DNA of 64,000 nt from Lewinellaceae bacterium (GCA_020636445.1 JACJXV010000002.1:62001-126000), one strand, 5' to 3'; shown: positions 41,060 to 51,364, counted from the stretch's first letter. Notes: generated from the sequence alone by a model not told the origin. Numbers and translations: made by a program.

Positions 41060-41092
41060 CGACTCCAAGGGATTCTGGCGAAGTAAGGCCCT

Positions 41093-42277
41093 TTAGCTGC
41101 CGCAGGTACACGTCAGGTTGTCCGAGTAGTTTTGTTTTTCCAAGCGGAAGCCTTTCCGGTAGGGGTATCCACCTCCGATGCCCAGGTTTTCAGCTTTAAT
41201 GGTATACAAACAATCAAAGGAAATTACGCTCTCTCCTTCGTGCAGGTCATTGGGGTCACAATAAGGGTTCGGTGCGGGAGAACAATTAGTCTTGGTCAGG
41301 TTACCAAGTACATTGCCGAGTACATGTTTCAGGTCAATGGCAAACTCACTAACCAACGCATCGTCGATATCAGTGGCAAAACGCCCGCAGGGCTCCCCTT
41401 TGCGGACAATAGAGTCTGGGTATAGTTCAATCTTGTTAATAAAAAACGAATGAATGGTGGCGACTTTCCGAAATTGAGGAGAGTTAGCAAAGGTTAGCTT
41501 ATTAAAGGCTTCGGTATAGGTTTTGGTTTCCTTATCAAAGTATTTAGGCGACAAGGGTGCCTTTTCCAGGTCTACCCAGATTTCATTAATCAAATATTCA
41601 TAAGCGAAGAGTACCCGGCCCTTGCCGGCGCTTAAGGTGTCACTCTTGGAGCACTTCATGCGCACATCGGCACTTTTGGCCAGGTAGTAAACCCCGGGCT
41701 GTTTGTTACCTGGCAGGGGCAGTTTGTATTCATTGGCCAGTGACCAGGTACCTTCGAAAGCGCTGCAGGGACAATACTCCTGCACTTCGGCTTCCTTGAG
41801 GTAAGGAGAATCAAAGTCAGAGTCAAATTCCAGGTCAAAAAAGGCGGAAAGCGGGTGCACTCCAATCTGTTGGACGAGCATACCCTCGGGGGAGTTCAGT
41901 CGCAGGAAAAGGTAGGTTATGGCACTGCCCAGGAGGACCGCCAGTAAGGTGAAAAGGACAATTTTTCGCTTTGAGATTGACTTGCGACCTGAAAGTTCCC
42001 GAATACGTTGCTGGAAATCTTTCTTTTCTACCTTATAATCTTCCAGTTCCTGGAGGGTCCTCTCATACCTGATCAGGCGGTCGACGTTGTCGATGGACCG
42101 TACGTACATTCCTTCGGTAGCTGTACCGGACAGAAGCTTTGTAAATTGGCTAGCGCTTATGGATAAGTCGTTGGCAATCAATCCAAAAGGAGTTGTTCCA
42201 AAACTGGATGTGGTACGGTCCCACACACCGTATTTCTCTTCCAGTTTAGCTAAAAATCTTTCCTGTAGTTCGCTCAT
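41093..42277 (-). CDS. Membrane-anchored protein with N-terminal HTH-like domain
   Basis: The 394-aa protein has an N-terminal segment that looks like a helix-turn-helix (FGLIANDLSISASQFTKLL, about residues 26-44). A coiled coil follows (about 65-100), then a single transmembrane helix (about 105-125), and a Cys-containing extracytoplasmic domain (C-P-C near residue 168, CTC at the end). This topology would link an outside signal to DNA or RNA in the cytoplasm. It is divergent from the DASS transporter/SusCD genes, so regulation of that locus is an attractive inference. I do not recognise a family. Confidence 0.65.
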   Translation of the reverse strand: MSELQERFLAKLEEKYGVWDRTTSSFGTTPFGLIANDLSISASQFTKLLSGTATEGMYVRSIDNVDRLIRYERTLQELEDYKVEKKDFQQRIRELSGRKSISKRKIVLFTLLAVLLGSAITYLFLRLNSPEGMLVQQIGVHPLSAFFDLEFDSDFDSPYLKEAEVQEYCPCSAFEGTWSLANEYKLPLPGNKQPGVYYLAKSADVRMKCSKSDTLSAGKGRVLFAYEYLINEIWVDLEKAPLSPKYFDKETKTYTEAFNKLTFANSPQFRKVATIHSFFINKIELYPDSIVRKGEPCGRFATDIDDALVSEFAIDLKHVLGNVLGNLTKTNCSPAPNPYCDPNDLHEGESVISFDCLYTIKAENLGIGGGYPYRKGFRLEKQNYSDNLTCTCGS

Positions 42278-42474
42278 TGATCAAAATCGTGTGGGTGTAA
42301 AAAAGTGTAAAACAGTATAAAATTTTATAAAAAATTACTTTATCGGATTAAAATTTCAAAAATTCCACAAGCAAAGTGATAAATTAGCCATTGATAATGA
42401 TTGAAATTTTGCCGAAGCCTCTCTGGAATTTCACTTTAAAATAACAAAAACTCTACCAATTGCGGTAGGAAGAT
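42278..42474. promoter_or_regulatory. Divergent promoter region of the SusCD-type locus
   Basis: The 197 bases are A/T-rich on the left and must hold promoters for the minus-strand membrane HTH gene and the plus-strand transporter operon. I see no unambiguous -7/-33 pair. Confidence 0.35.
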
Positions 42475-43953
42475 TTGATGATCATGGATACCAAACGACT
42501 TGGTTTAGTTCTGGGGCCAGTGTTATTTGCGTTGACGCTTTTATTCTTTCGACCGGAAGGACTCAGCCGTGAAGCCAACGCAGTACTTGCTTCAACCCTG
42601 TGGATTGCGGTTTGGTGGATCACCGAAGTCGTTCCGATAGCTGTTACGGCGTTGTTGCCGATTATTTTATTTCCACTGTTAGGGGCCTTATCGGTGAAGG
42701 ATACGACTACGAGCTTTGGGCATCCCTACATCTTCTTATACATCGGCGGATTCATCCTTGCGATTGCGATTGAAAAATGGAATCTACATCGCCGCATTGC
42801 GCTGAATATTATCAATGCCATCGGCACTAATGTCAAGAGTATCATTCTGGGATTCATGCTCGCCACGGCTTTTTTGTCGATGTGGATTTCCAATACGGCT
42901 ACAGCGGTGATGATGCTACCTATTGGTACGGCGATCATTGCTCAGTTGCGTGACAACCCGGCCACGATAGAGGATGAAAACTTAATTTTTGGCAAAGCCC
43001 TGATGCTGGCAATTGCTTATAGTTCTTCGATCGGCGGGATGGCCACCCTGATTGGCAGCCCGCCTAATCTGGTATTCGCCAGTGTAGCCAACGAGCTGTA
43101 TGGCGTCGAAATTACCTTTTTCAACTGGATGATTTTTGGGCTTCCCATATCTATAGTTCTGCTGTTCATTGCCTGGAAGTATCTTACGGGCACCGCTTTT
43201 ACATTTAAGCAAAAATCGTTTCCGGGCGGGCGCGAGGAGATCCGGAAGCAATTAAAAGCCCTGGGTAAAATCACCTTTGAAGAAAAGGTGGTCCTTGCCG
43301 TTTTTGCGGGTACCGCATTTGCCTGGATCAGCCGGTCCTATCTGTTGAATCGCTTCATTCCTGACCTGGACGATACCATGATTGCGGTAGTCGCGGCCGT
43401 TTTGCTCTTTTTGTTGCCGACCTCTTCCAAGGACAAAAGAGAACCTTTTATTACCTGGGAGGAAGCTGTAAAACTGCCATGGGGTATCTTATTGCTTTTC
43501 GGTGGGGGCTTAGCGCTGGCGGAAGGATTCAAGACCAGTGGGTTGGCCGAGTGGATCGGCGGGCAAATGGCGCTGCTTAACGGGGTACCCATGCTCATTT
43601 TGCTGCTGGTTGTCATAGCTGCGGTCAACTTTCTTACTGAGATCACCTCCAACCTGGCGACTACGGCGATGATTCTGCCCATTCTGGCTCCGTTGGCGCT
43701 GGTGGTGGGCGTACATCCGTTCAGCCTGATGGTTGGCGCAACGATTGCTGCCTCCTGTGCCTTTATGTTGCCGGTAGCCACACCGCCCAATGCAGTAGTA
43801 TTTGGGTCGGGTTACCTGACTATTCCGGATATGGCCCGAACGGGCTTTTGGCTTAATGTCATTTCTATTATTTTGCTAACAATAGCTGTCTTCTTTTTGC
43901 TACCTTATTTATGGGGTTTTGTTCCGGGCGTTTTTCCGGAAAATCTGAAATAA
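42475..43953 (+). CDS. DASS/SLC13 family Na+-coupled anion transporter
   Basis: The 492-aa inner-membrane protein has about 11-13 membrane segments. The first SNT substrate motif is intact (WISNTATAVMMLPIG). The second is altered to SNLATTAM (TEITSNLATTAMILP). The family moves di- and tricarboxylates or sulfate with Na+. The start may be 42475 or 42484. SusC starts 34 bases after the stop, suggesting that the transporter takes up a carboxylate released by the locus. Confidence 0.92.
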   Translation: MMIMDTKRLGLVLGPVLFALTLLFFRPEGLSREANAVLASTLWIAVWWITEVVPIAVTALLPIILFPLLGALSVKDTTTSFGHPYIFLYIGGFILAIAIEKWNLHRRIALNIINAIGTNVKSIILGFMLATAFLSMWISNTATAVMMLPIGTAIIAQLRDNPATIEDENLIFGKALMLAIAYSSSIGGMATLIGSPPNLVFASVANELYGVEITFFNWMIFGLPISIVLLFIAWKYLTGTAFTFKQKSFPGGREEIRKQLKALGKITFEEKVVLAVFAGTAFAWISRSYLLNRFIPDLDDTMIAVVAAVLLFLLPTSSKDKREPFITWEEAVKLPWGILLLFGGGLALAEGFKTSGLAEWIGGQMALLNGVPMLILLLVVIAAVNFLTEITSNLATTAMILPILAPLALVVGVHPFSLMVGATIAASCAFMLPVATPPNAVVFGSGYLTIPDMARTGFWLNVISIILLTIAVFFLLPYLWGFVPGVFPENLK

Positions 43954-43986
43954 AAACTTACGTCTTACGGATAAAAGGTTAATGTT

Positions 43987-46900
43987 ATGAAAAAACGAGT
44001 ACTCATTTTCGCCGTCACTTTACTGGCACTATGCAGCCAGGGAGTATACGGTCAGCGAACCGTCAAGGGAGTCGTGAGCGATACGCAGGGCGAGCCGCTT
44101 ATCGGGGTAACAATTCTGGAGCAAGGTACTGCCAATGGGGCGGTTACTGGCATCGATGGGGGTTATTCCATTAGCGTTGCCGGCGAAAATGCATCGCTGA
44201 TCTTTAGTTACATCGGTCTGCAGACGGTAACCCTACGCGTAGGGAGCCAAACGGTGATCAATGTAACGATGGAAGAACAAATTGGCATTCTGGATGAAGT
44301 CGTTGTCACTGCGTTGGGGTTCGAAGAAAACAAGGATGAGCTTGGCTATGCCAACACCAAGGTGGGCGGCTCAACCATTACCGCCGCAGGTGAACCTACG
44401 CTGCTTAACTCCTTATCCGGAAAAGCCTCCGGGGTCCGTATTTCCCGTAACTCCGGTGACCCGGGAGCGGGCGCTTACATCCAGATTCGGGGCTTATCGA
44501 CGATAACCCGGGATAACCAGCCGCTTATCGTATTGGATGGGGTACCCATCAGCAACGATGTGCGTGGGAATAGTAATAGTAGTGGGGTAAGTCAACAATC
44601 GCGTTTAAATGACATTAACCCCAATGACATTGAAAGCGTCACGGTATTGAAAGGAGCTTCTGCGGCGGCTCTTTGGGGAACTCAGGCCCTGGGGGGCGTA
44701 ATCCTGATTACTACCAAAGGAGGTAAATTCGGGGAAAAACTATCGATTTCGTTTAAGTCGACCTATTCGCTGGATGTTATCAACCGGAAATATCCCCTGC
44801 AAACCGCTTACGGGCAGGGGGATAATGGCGTTTACAACCAAAGGGCACGCGATTCCTGGGGCGATAAGATTGCTGACCGGCCGGGAGGCCCTGACGAGTT
44901 TAACACCTCGGGAGGCTTTTTTGTAGGGCAAAATGGGGTTACCTATTATCCGATTCTACGCAAGAATTCGCGGGAAATTTATGATGATTCCAATTTCGAC
45001 CTCATCTTCAGCAATGGGCATTTCCTGGAAAACAACCTTAGTGTGAGTGGGGGTAACGAAAGAAGCAATTACTACTTTAGTTTGAGCGATCTGGATCAAC
45101 AGGGGATTATTCGCAACAATTCGGATTACCGCCGCTCTTCCGCGCGTTTTAATTCCACCCACCTCCTTAGTGAAAAAATTAAACTAAAGACGCGGACTGC
45201 CTACACCCTTACCAATTCCAACCGGATACTGAAGGGGTCCACCTCGTCAGGGTTATACCTGGGCTTATTGCGGAATCCTGCCGATTTTGATATTGCCGGT
45301 TATCGCGGCGACTATTATGCCAATAGCAATGCCTCTCCGGTATCTAACCGGCACCGGGCGTACCAGGAACCCCAGGCAGCCGATAATACTCCGGTATATA
45401 ACAACCCCCTCTGGACGATCAACGAGCAGGAAGACCTGGCCACCGTAAACCGGTTTATTTCCAATTTTGAGCTAACGGCATCTCCATTTTCCTGGCTGGA
45501 CCTGATCAGCCGGGTGGGTATTGATTACTACGGCGAGCAGCGCAATGAATTTTATACGCCGGGATCGGCTTCGGGTACTTTTAGTTCAGGATTTTATGAG
45601 CAGTCACTGGCAACGAACTCCATTTTCAATATGGATTACATCGCCAAGGCTAATCACAAGTTCAATAAAGATTTTGATGGAAGCTTGTTGGTCGGCTTCA
45701 ACTACAATAGCAAATCGCGTATCGTCAATGGGGTAAGTACTACCAATTTTATCCAGTTTGCTGATGTGGCTGGGGTAGTTCGTGATAAGGACAATGCGCT
45801 ACCCGAAAACGTAACGACCGCCAGCTCACAGGGGCGGGAAAGAACAGCCGGGGTATATTCCTCTATGAGTCTGTCGGGGTGGGATATGTTCTACCTGACC
45901 GGTACGATGCGGGTTGAATCGGCTTCTACCTTTGGTGATGTAGCTGACAATACCTTCCTGTTTCCTTCGGCCTCTCTGGCCTGGCAGTTCTCAAAGCTGG
46001 GCGGTATGGAGAGTGATTTCTTCTCCTTCGGAAAATTGCGCCTATCCTACGGTGAAGTGGGTGTCCAACCGGCCCGTTACAACACCTCTAATGTGTTTGT
46101 AGCGCCAAGCTTTGGCGATACCTATGGCGGTAACCTGAACCTGGGCCTCTACGGCAACGGCGGTTTTGTACCGAGTGCTACGCGGGGTAATTCAGCCCTG
46201 CGCCCGGAGCGCAAAAAGGAATTTGAAGTAGGTGCAGACCTGCGTTTCCTGAAAAACCGCCTTTCGGTGAGTGGTACCTATTTCAACAACCGGACGGTGG
46301 ATGTGCTCCTGGATTTCCCGGTATCCAATACCCGGGGGTATAGCGATGTATACGCCAACGGTGCGGAAATAGAAAACAAAGGTGTAGAACTTGATTTGGG
46401 CTATACGGTCATCGATAAAAAGAATTTCAGCTGGGAAATTGGTGGAAATTTCACCGCCGTAAAGAATACCGTAGTTGACCTGGCCGGAGTAGCCTCCATC
46501 AACCTGGGCGGATTGGCCGCCGTCAACTCCCGCGCTGTCGAAGGCCAGCCATTGGGCGTCCTTTGGGGCTCCCGCACCCTGCGCAATCCGGACGGTTCCA
46601 TCGTTTTCGACGAAAATGGATTTCCGGTGCAGGATCGGGTAGAGGGCATTATTGGCGACCCTAACCCCGACTGGCAGGGAGCACTTACTTCGGGCCTGCG
46701 GTACAAGAACTTCCGGTTGTCGGTATTATTCGAAACCTACCAGGGCGCCGATATCTATGCGGGTACCAAATCCGTACTTTACGACCTGGGTCGTTGGGCT
46801 GATTCGGGTAATGAGGTTACGGCTACCCGTAACTACAAAGATTACCTGGGTAATATCATCAATATCGGGCAAACCTTCCGGGGTAACGTTGCCGATTTTG

Positions 46901-47235
46901 GTGCCGGGCCAGTGGCCCTTACCGAAGCCTGGTATAATGGCGACGGTGGTTTCTTCAGCAACGGTAATGATGAATTATACATTGAGGATGGCTCCTGGAC
47001 CCGTTTGCGGGAGTTGAGTTTGTCTTATACGCTGAAGTCGGATTGGCTGAAGCGTCGGACCGGCCTCAGTTCAGTGGAATTCGTTCTGACTGGACGGAAC
47101 CTGATTCTCTGGACGGAATTTGAAGGAAATGACCCGGACACGAACTTGTCGGGGATTAGTGCGGCCCGCGGGATTGATTACTTCAACAACCCCGGCACGC
47201 AGTCCTACCTGTTCAGCCTGCTCATTAACCTTTAA
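43987..47235 (+). CDS. SusC/RagA-type TonB-linked outer-membrane transporter
   Basis: The 1082-aa protein has a signal peptide (cleaved near VYGQ) and the CarboxypepD_reg-like domain (GVVSDTQGEPLIGVTILEQG). The SusC signature VVVTALGF follows, then a plug with IQIRGLSTITRDNQPL and VLKGASAAALWGTQA, and a barrel ending in YLFSLLINL. It forms a pair with the SusD-like lipoprotein 26 bases downstream and imports oligomers across the outer membrane. Neighbouring genes encode hydrolases of esterase type rather than glycosidases. Confidence 0.96.
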   Translation: MKKRVLIFAVTLLALCSQGVYGQRTVKGVVSDTQGEPLIGVTILEQGTANGAVTGIDGGYSISVAGENASLIFSYIGLQTVTLRVGSQTVINVTMEEQIGILDEVVVTALGFEENKDELGYANTKVGGSTITAAGEPTLLNSLSGKASGVRISRNSGDPGAGAYIQIRGLSTITRDNQPLIVLDGVPISNDVRGNSNSSGVSQQSRLNDINPNDIESVTVLKGASAAALWGTQALGGVILITTKGGKFGEKLSISFKSTYSLDVINRKYPLQTAYGQGDNGVYNQRARDSWGDKIADRPGGPDEFNTSGGFFVGQNGVTYYPILRKNSREIYDDSNFDLIFSNGHFLENNLSVSGGNERSNYYFSLSDLDQQGIIRNNSDYRRSSARFNSTHLLSEKIKLKTRTAYTLTNSNRILKGSTSSGLYLGLLRNPADFDIAGYRGDYYANSNASPVSNRHRAYQEPQAADNTPVYNNPLWTINEQEDLATVNRFISNFELTASPFSWLDLISRVGIDYYGEQRNEFYTPGSASGTFSSGFYEQSLATNSIFNMDYIAKANHKFNKDFDGSLLVGFNYNSKSRIVNGVSTTNFIQFADVAGVVRDKDNALPENVTTASSQGRERTAGVYSSMSLSGWDMFYLTGTMRVESASTFGDVADNTFLFPSASLAWQFSKLGGMESDFFSFGKLRLSYGEVGVQPARYNTSNVFVAPSFGDTYGGNLNLGLYGNGGFVPSATRGNSALRPERKKEFEVGADLRFLKNRLSVSGTYFNNRTVDVLLDFPVSNTRGYSDVYANGAEIENKGVELDLGYTVIDKKNFSWEIGGNFTAVKNTVVDLAGVASINLGGLAAVNSRAVEGQPLGVLWGSRTLRNPDGSIVFDENGFPVQDRVEGIIGDPNPDWQGALTSGLRYKNFRLSVLFETYQGADIYAGTKSVLYDLGRWADSGNEVTATRNYKDYLGNIINIGQTFRGNVADFGAGPVALTEAWYNGDGGFFSNGNDELYIEDGSWTRLRELSLSYTLKSDWLKRRTGLSSVEFVLTGRNLILWTEFEGNDPDTNLSGISAARGIDYFNNPGTQSYLFSLLINL

Positions 47236-47261
47236 TTTTTTGGCTATTAACCAGACCAATT

Positions 47262-48653
47262 ATGAAACAGCTAATATATGTTTTAAGCAGCGTTTTACTG
47301 CTGACGGCGTGTGGTGACTTGGTAGATGGGATCAATCAGGATCCCAATAACCCCACCAGTGCGTCTTATCAGAACATTCTCACCGGTGCAGAGGTGGGGA
47401 ACATTATCCTGCAAACCGGAGAATCAGCCCGCCGGGCGGGGATCTTTTGCGGCTATTATACGGGAATTGATCGCCAGCATCTGGGCTTCACCCAATACGC
47501 CCTGACGACCAGTGATTTCAATGCCCTCTGGTACGATGCCTATGTCGATTCCTACCGGAATGCTCTGGAAGCAGAAAAAACAGCTTCGGCAGCAGGCGTA
47601 GAAGGCGTAACCAAGGGCATTACGCAGGTGCTGCAGGCACAAGTTATTGGTACCGTCGCTTCCCTGTATGGCAACGTTCCTTTTGAGGAAGCCGGCAGGA
47701 TCGAGATTGACAATCCAGCCTATGAGGACCAGGCGACTGTTTACGCCAAAGTTCAGACCCTCCTGGACGAGGCAATCACCAATTTGCAGTCCGGCACGGA
47801 TCGCCCGGCAGGCGGCTCGGAAATTTATTTTGACGGTAACCCGCAGGCATGGATTGAGGTTGCCTACACTCTCAAGGCGCGCTTTTTCATGCACACCCGC
47901 AACTATGCAGCGGCGTATGAAGCTGCCGGAAAAGGAATCAGCAGAGCACAAAATGGCATGTTTGCGCCGCACGGCACGGGCATCGAGCAATCTAACCTAA
48001 CCTACTTATTTTTTGCGGTAGAAGTGCGCGCCAACGATTTAAAGACGTCAGATTTCATGACCAACCTGATCCAGTCCCGCGCCAATAGCAAAACCAATGA
48101 GACTGGCCGCTTTAACTATTATTTTGCCACTACGGGTGTTGGGGTACAACCCAATACCCAAAATGGAGGGTTTGCTGCACAGACTGCCCGGGCACCGATG
48201 GTTACCTATCAGGAGAATCTGCTCATTCGTGCGGAGGCTGGCTTTCGGACGCAGGGCTTTGCCATTGGCTTACAACACCTCAACGAATTTCGGGCCTTCA
48301 TGGCCGGCGGTGGCTATCTGACCAATGCTAATTTGGCTGATGTGAAGTACGATGCCTATACGGCTGCCGACTTTGCAGCAGGAGGCATTGAAAATACCGA
48401 CAATATCAGTGCTGATAACGCACTGCTTCGCGAAATCCTCCAGGAGCGGTATGTGACGTTCTTTGGGCAAATTGAAGGGTTTAATGATACGCGGCGCACC
48501 GAAAAGGAAACCACAGTAAGAGTGCCGATCACCCCCAACAGAGGCAATGAATTGCCACAGCGCTTCCTCTACCCACAAACGGAAATAGACCGAAATGCGA
48601 GTACGCCTTCGCCTATTCCCGGGTTCTTTCAGCCAACGCCAGTAAACCAATAA
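47262..48653 (+). CDS. SusD/RagB-type substrate-binding lipoprotein
   Basis: The 463-aa lipoprotein has its lipobox at LLTAC (Cys17), followed by the helical TPR-like SusD fold (SusD_RagB; INQDPNNPTSASYQNI start, WYDAYVDSYRNALEAE, YRNALEAEKTASAAG). The final part (LREILQERYVTFFGQIEGF, DTRRTEKE) is a SusD hallmark. It caps the SusC transporter at the cell surface. The next gene begins 3 bases after the stop. Confidence 0.95.
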   Translation: MKQLIYVLSSVLLLTACGDLVDGINQDPNNPTSASYQNILTGAEVGNIILQTGESARRAGIFCGYYTGIDRQHLGFTQYALTTSDFNALWYDAYVDSYRNALEAEKTASAAGVEGVTKGITQVLQAQVIGTVASLYGNVPFEEAGRIEIDNPAYEDQATVYAKVQTLLDEAITNLQSGTDRPAGGSEIYFDGNPQAWIEVAYTLKARFFMHTRNYAAAYEAAGKGISRAQNGMFAPHGTGIEQSNLTYLFFAVEVRANDLKTSDFMTNLIQSRANSKTNETGRFNYYFATTGVGVQPNTQNGGFAAQTARAPMVTYQENLLIRAEAGFRTQGFAIGLQHLNEFRAFMAGGGYLTNANLADVKYDAYTAADFAAGGIENTDNISADNALLREILQERYVTFFGQIEGFNDTRRTEKETTVRVPITPNRGNELPQRFLYPQTEIDRNASTPSPIPGFFQPTPVNQ

Positions 48654-48656
48654 TCG

Positions 48657-49436
48657 ATGCAGGCGATGATGAAAAACCTTAAAAACAGCGTTTCCGTACT
48701 GCTGTTATTGGTGCTTCCGCTTTTGGCGGGTGCCCAGGCAACGGATTCCCTCCGCGTTCTTTTTGTCGGGAATAGTTTCACCTTCTATTGGAATCTCCCT
48801 CAGGTGGTGGAAGCCATGGCCGGAACGCAGGATTTTCCCATGGTGGTCCGGCAATCGACGGCAAGTGGGGCAACCTGGCAGCAACACTGGAACGGAGAAA
48901 AGGGGTTAAAAACCAAAGCCCTGATTGAGCAGGGTAACTGGGATATCGTGGTTTTGCAAGATCACAGCACCAGCCCCATCGATGAGCCGGTACGCTTTCG
49001 GGAATACGGCAAAAAACTGGCAGACCTGGTGCGGGCATCAGGAGCTGAGCCCTTGTTCTTTATGACATGGGCCTATCACTCCAACCCACTGCAACAGCCG
49101 GCACTCACGGAAGGGTATCGCCAATTGGCTACCGGACTGGGCGCTGAAGTAGTGACGGCCGGGCCGATCTGGAGCGAAGTTCGGAAATGGCGACCCGATA
49201 TCGATATGTTTGCTGATGACAAGCATCCTTCACCGGACGCAACGTACCTGACGGGGCTGGCTTTCTTCAAAAAACTTAGTGGTCGTTCGGTAACAGACAT
49301 CCCTGATCGTTTGTGGACTACCGACACGCGGGGGGATCGCCTGTACTTGGCGATAATCGATCCGGAAACCGGTGCTTTCTTTCGCCAGCTCGTGGAAACA
49401 TTTACCTGGCAAGGAACACCCAAGAAAGAAAAATAA
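48657..49436 (+). CDS. SGNH/GDSL-like hydrolase (DUF4886 type), secreted
   Basis: The 259-aa protein has a signal peptide (about residues 1-27). The SGNH block I is FVGNSFTF (Ser40), with an Asn block (VLQDHSTSP), and the catalytic Asp-His is DDKHPSPDATYL. The fold is that of carbohydrate or lipid esterases. Starts at 48666 and 48669 are also possible. It is tightly packed after SusD and before a lipoprotein gene, so it should act on the substrate bound by SusCD, perhaps removing acyl groups. Confidence 0.85.
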   Translation: MQAMMKNLKNSVSVLLLLVLPLLAGAQATDSLRVLFVGNSFTFYWNLPQVVEAMAGTQDFPMVVRQSTASGATWQQHWNGEKGLKTKALIEQGNWDIVVLQDHSTSPIDEPVRFREYGKKLADLVRASGAEPLFFMTWAYHSNPLQQPALTEGYRQLATGLGAEVVTAGPIWSEVRKWRPDIDMFADDKHPSPDATYLTGLAFFKKLSGRSVTDIPDRLWTTDTRGDRLYLAIIDPETGAFFRQLVETFTWQGTPKKEK

Positions 49437-49483
49437 AGACCTCTACCGGAGGCATTCGTTTTTTTATGCAAAAAAATGCAATT

Positions 49484-51358
49484 ATGAAAAGGGCAATTGA
49501 TTTTTTGAATACAGCCAGTAAAACCACCGTCATGGTATTGGTTATCTTGCTGGCGGCATGTTCCAAAGATGAAATGAGCATTGCCGATGATACGTTGTAC
49601 GTATTGTCAAAAACCATCAACGGAGAAAAGGTAGAAACCGGGGTGACCGGGATAGATACGGAAGTAGAAATCGTGTTGATCTTTTCCCATACGTTGAATA
49701 CCACCAAAATGGCTTCGGCACTTACTGTATCAGCTCCCGGAGCAACAATCGATATGGATATTGCCTACTCCAATACCAACTCAACAATAACCTTGAAGAG
49801 CAAAACTCGGCTACCTTACGAAACGCCAATTACCGTGGCCGTAAGCCCGGGGGATTTGGGTGAAGCCGGACAAACACTAAAAGAAACGTTTTCCTTGGTA
49901 TTTACCACGAAGCCCTTCGTACCGGCCAACGTAACGCTGGCCAGTGACCGCTCGCGTATTGCCGAGGGTGGCGGGGTAGCCGTAATTACGGCTGAGCTGA
50001 GTGATCCGGTGACGGAAGCCGTAACGGTTAACCTGGCCTTTAGTGGCACGGCAGCGAATGGTAGTGATTATTCGGTTAGCGCTGCTTCGGTGGTTATTGC
50101 CGCCGGGGAAAGAACGGCTACGACGACCATTACGGGCACTCAGGATAACCTGCTGGAAGGTACGGAAACCATTATCGTGACGATTTCGAGTGTAGAAAAT
50201 GCCCTGGAGCTTACGCCTCAGGAATTGACTATTTCCCTTGCTGACGACGATCTGGATACCAATGGCGATGGCGAACCCGACAAAGGGTTTATTATCAACG
50301 AAGTATTGTTTGATCCGCCTAACGGCGCTGCAGGTGATGCCAATGGAGATGGTACCCGGAGTGCTTCAGAAGATGAATTTATCGAGTTCATCAACGATTC
50401 GGATCAGCCGGTTGACCTGAGTGGGTTTACGCTGTTCGACGAAACTAACCTGGCACTGAATGAGCCCCGGCATACCTTCCCGGCAAATACGATTGTTCCT
50501 CCCGGCGGTGTCTATGTACTCTTCGGCGGAGGAAAGGCATTAGGGGATTTTGGCAATGCACAAGTGGCCGTTTCCACCACCGGGAATATGAACCTGAATA
50601 ATGCGGCCGATCGGATTATTATCAAAGATGCCAAAGGAGATATTTTCCTCACGTTTGATACCGCTGTTGAAGGTGCCGGCCTTGATTTCGGTTCCGACCA
50701 ATCGATTACCCGCTCTCCGGATATCAACGGGGGATACACCTTGCACAAAACGGCGAATGCTGAGCTTGCGTACTCGCCCGGGAAAAAGACCGATGGAAAT
50801 CCATTTGCGGGTGAGATCAATCCCGGGCTGGGATTCATCATCAACGAAGTATTGTTCGATCCACCGAATGATCTTCCTGGCGATGCCAACGGCGACGGCA
50901 CCCGGAGTGCTTCTGAAGATGAATTCATTGAATTCGTCAACGACTCCAAGCGGGAAATGGATTTGAGTGGATTTACCTTGTATGACGAAACAGCCCTGGA
51001 TGCTAATGTTCCCCGGCATATCTTCCCGCCGAACACGGTCATTCCTCCCGGCGGCGTTTATGTGCTCTTTGGTGGCGGAAAACCAACGGGAAGCTTTGGC
51101 GGTGCCCAGGTAGGGGTTTCCACCACGGGGAATATGAACCTGAACAATGCGGCGGATAAAATCTTTATTAAAGATACCAACGGCAATATCATCCTTACGT
51201 TTGATACCGCTGTTGACGGTAATGGGCTTAATTTTGGCCAGGATCAATCGATAACCCGTTCACCGGATATTACCGGTAGCTATATGCTTCATACCTCAGC
51301 CAATCCTTCCTTGCTATACTCGCCGGGAACAAAGGCCGATGGAACGAAGTTTCAATAG
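49484..51358 (+). CDS. Lipoprotein with Ig-like, Calx-beta and two lamin-tail domains
   Basis: The 624-aa lipoprotein has its lipobox at LLAAC (Cys26). A bacterial Ig-like (Big_5) domain follows (about 30-145), then a Calx-beta domain (about 150-260; AEGGGVAVITAELSD, LLEGTETIIVTIS). Two tandem lamin-tail (LTD) domains are next (GFIINEVLFDPPN, DANGDGTRSASEDEFIEF, PPGGVYVLFGGGK, NLNNAADRI). The two LTD copies start at 50285 and 50831, 546 bases apart, and are very similar, so they arose by a recent duplication. It is probably exposed at the cell surface and binds a polymer. Alternative start at 49466. Confidence 0.85.
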   Translation: MKRAIDFLNTASKTTVMVLVILLAACSKDEMSIADDTLYVLSKTINGEKVETGVTGIDTEVEIVLIFSHTLNTTKMASALTVSAPGATIDMDIAYSNTNSTITLKSKTRLPYETPITVAVSPGDLGEAGQTLKETFSLVFTTKPFVPANVTLASDRSRIAEGGGVAVITAELSDPVTEAVTVNLAFSGTAANGSDYSVSAASVVIAAGERTATTTITGTQDNLLEGTETIIVTISSVENALELTPQELTISLADDDLDTNGDGEPDKGFIINEVLFDPPNGAAGDANGDGTRSASEDEFIEFINDSDQPVDLSGFTLFDETNLALNEPRHTFPANTIVPPGGVYVLFGGGKALGDFGNAQVAVSTTGNMNLNNAADRIIIKDAKGDIFLTFDTAVEGAGLDFGSDQSITRSPDINGGYTLHKTANAELAYSPGKKTDGNPFAGEINPGLGFIINEVLFDPPNDLPGDANGDGTRSASEDEFIEFVNDSKREMDLSGFTLYDETALDANVPRHIFPPNTVIPPGGVYVLFGGGKPTGSFGGAQVGVSTTGNMNLNNAADKIFIKDTNGNIILTFDTAVDGNGLNFGQDQSITRSPDITGSYMLHTSANPSLLYSPGTKADGTKFQ

Positions 51359-51364
51359 AGATAC

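Noticed and set aside
48270..48650. Minus-strand open frame of 126 codons
   Set aside because: It is antisense to the SusD gene and lacks any recognisable motif.
50540..51247. Long minus-strand open frame opposite the lamin-tail lipoprotein (235 codons)
   Set aside because: It is antisense to a well-supported gene and shows repeated segments only because the sense gene has a duplication.
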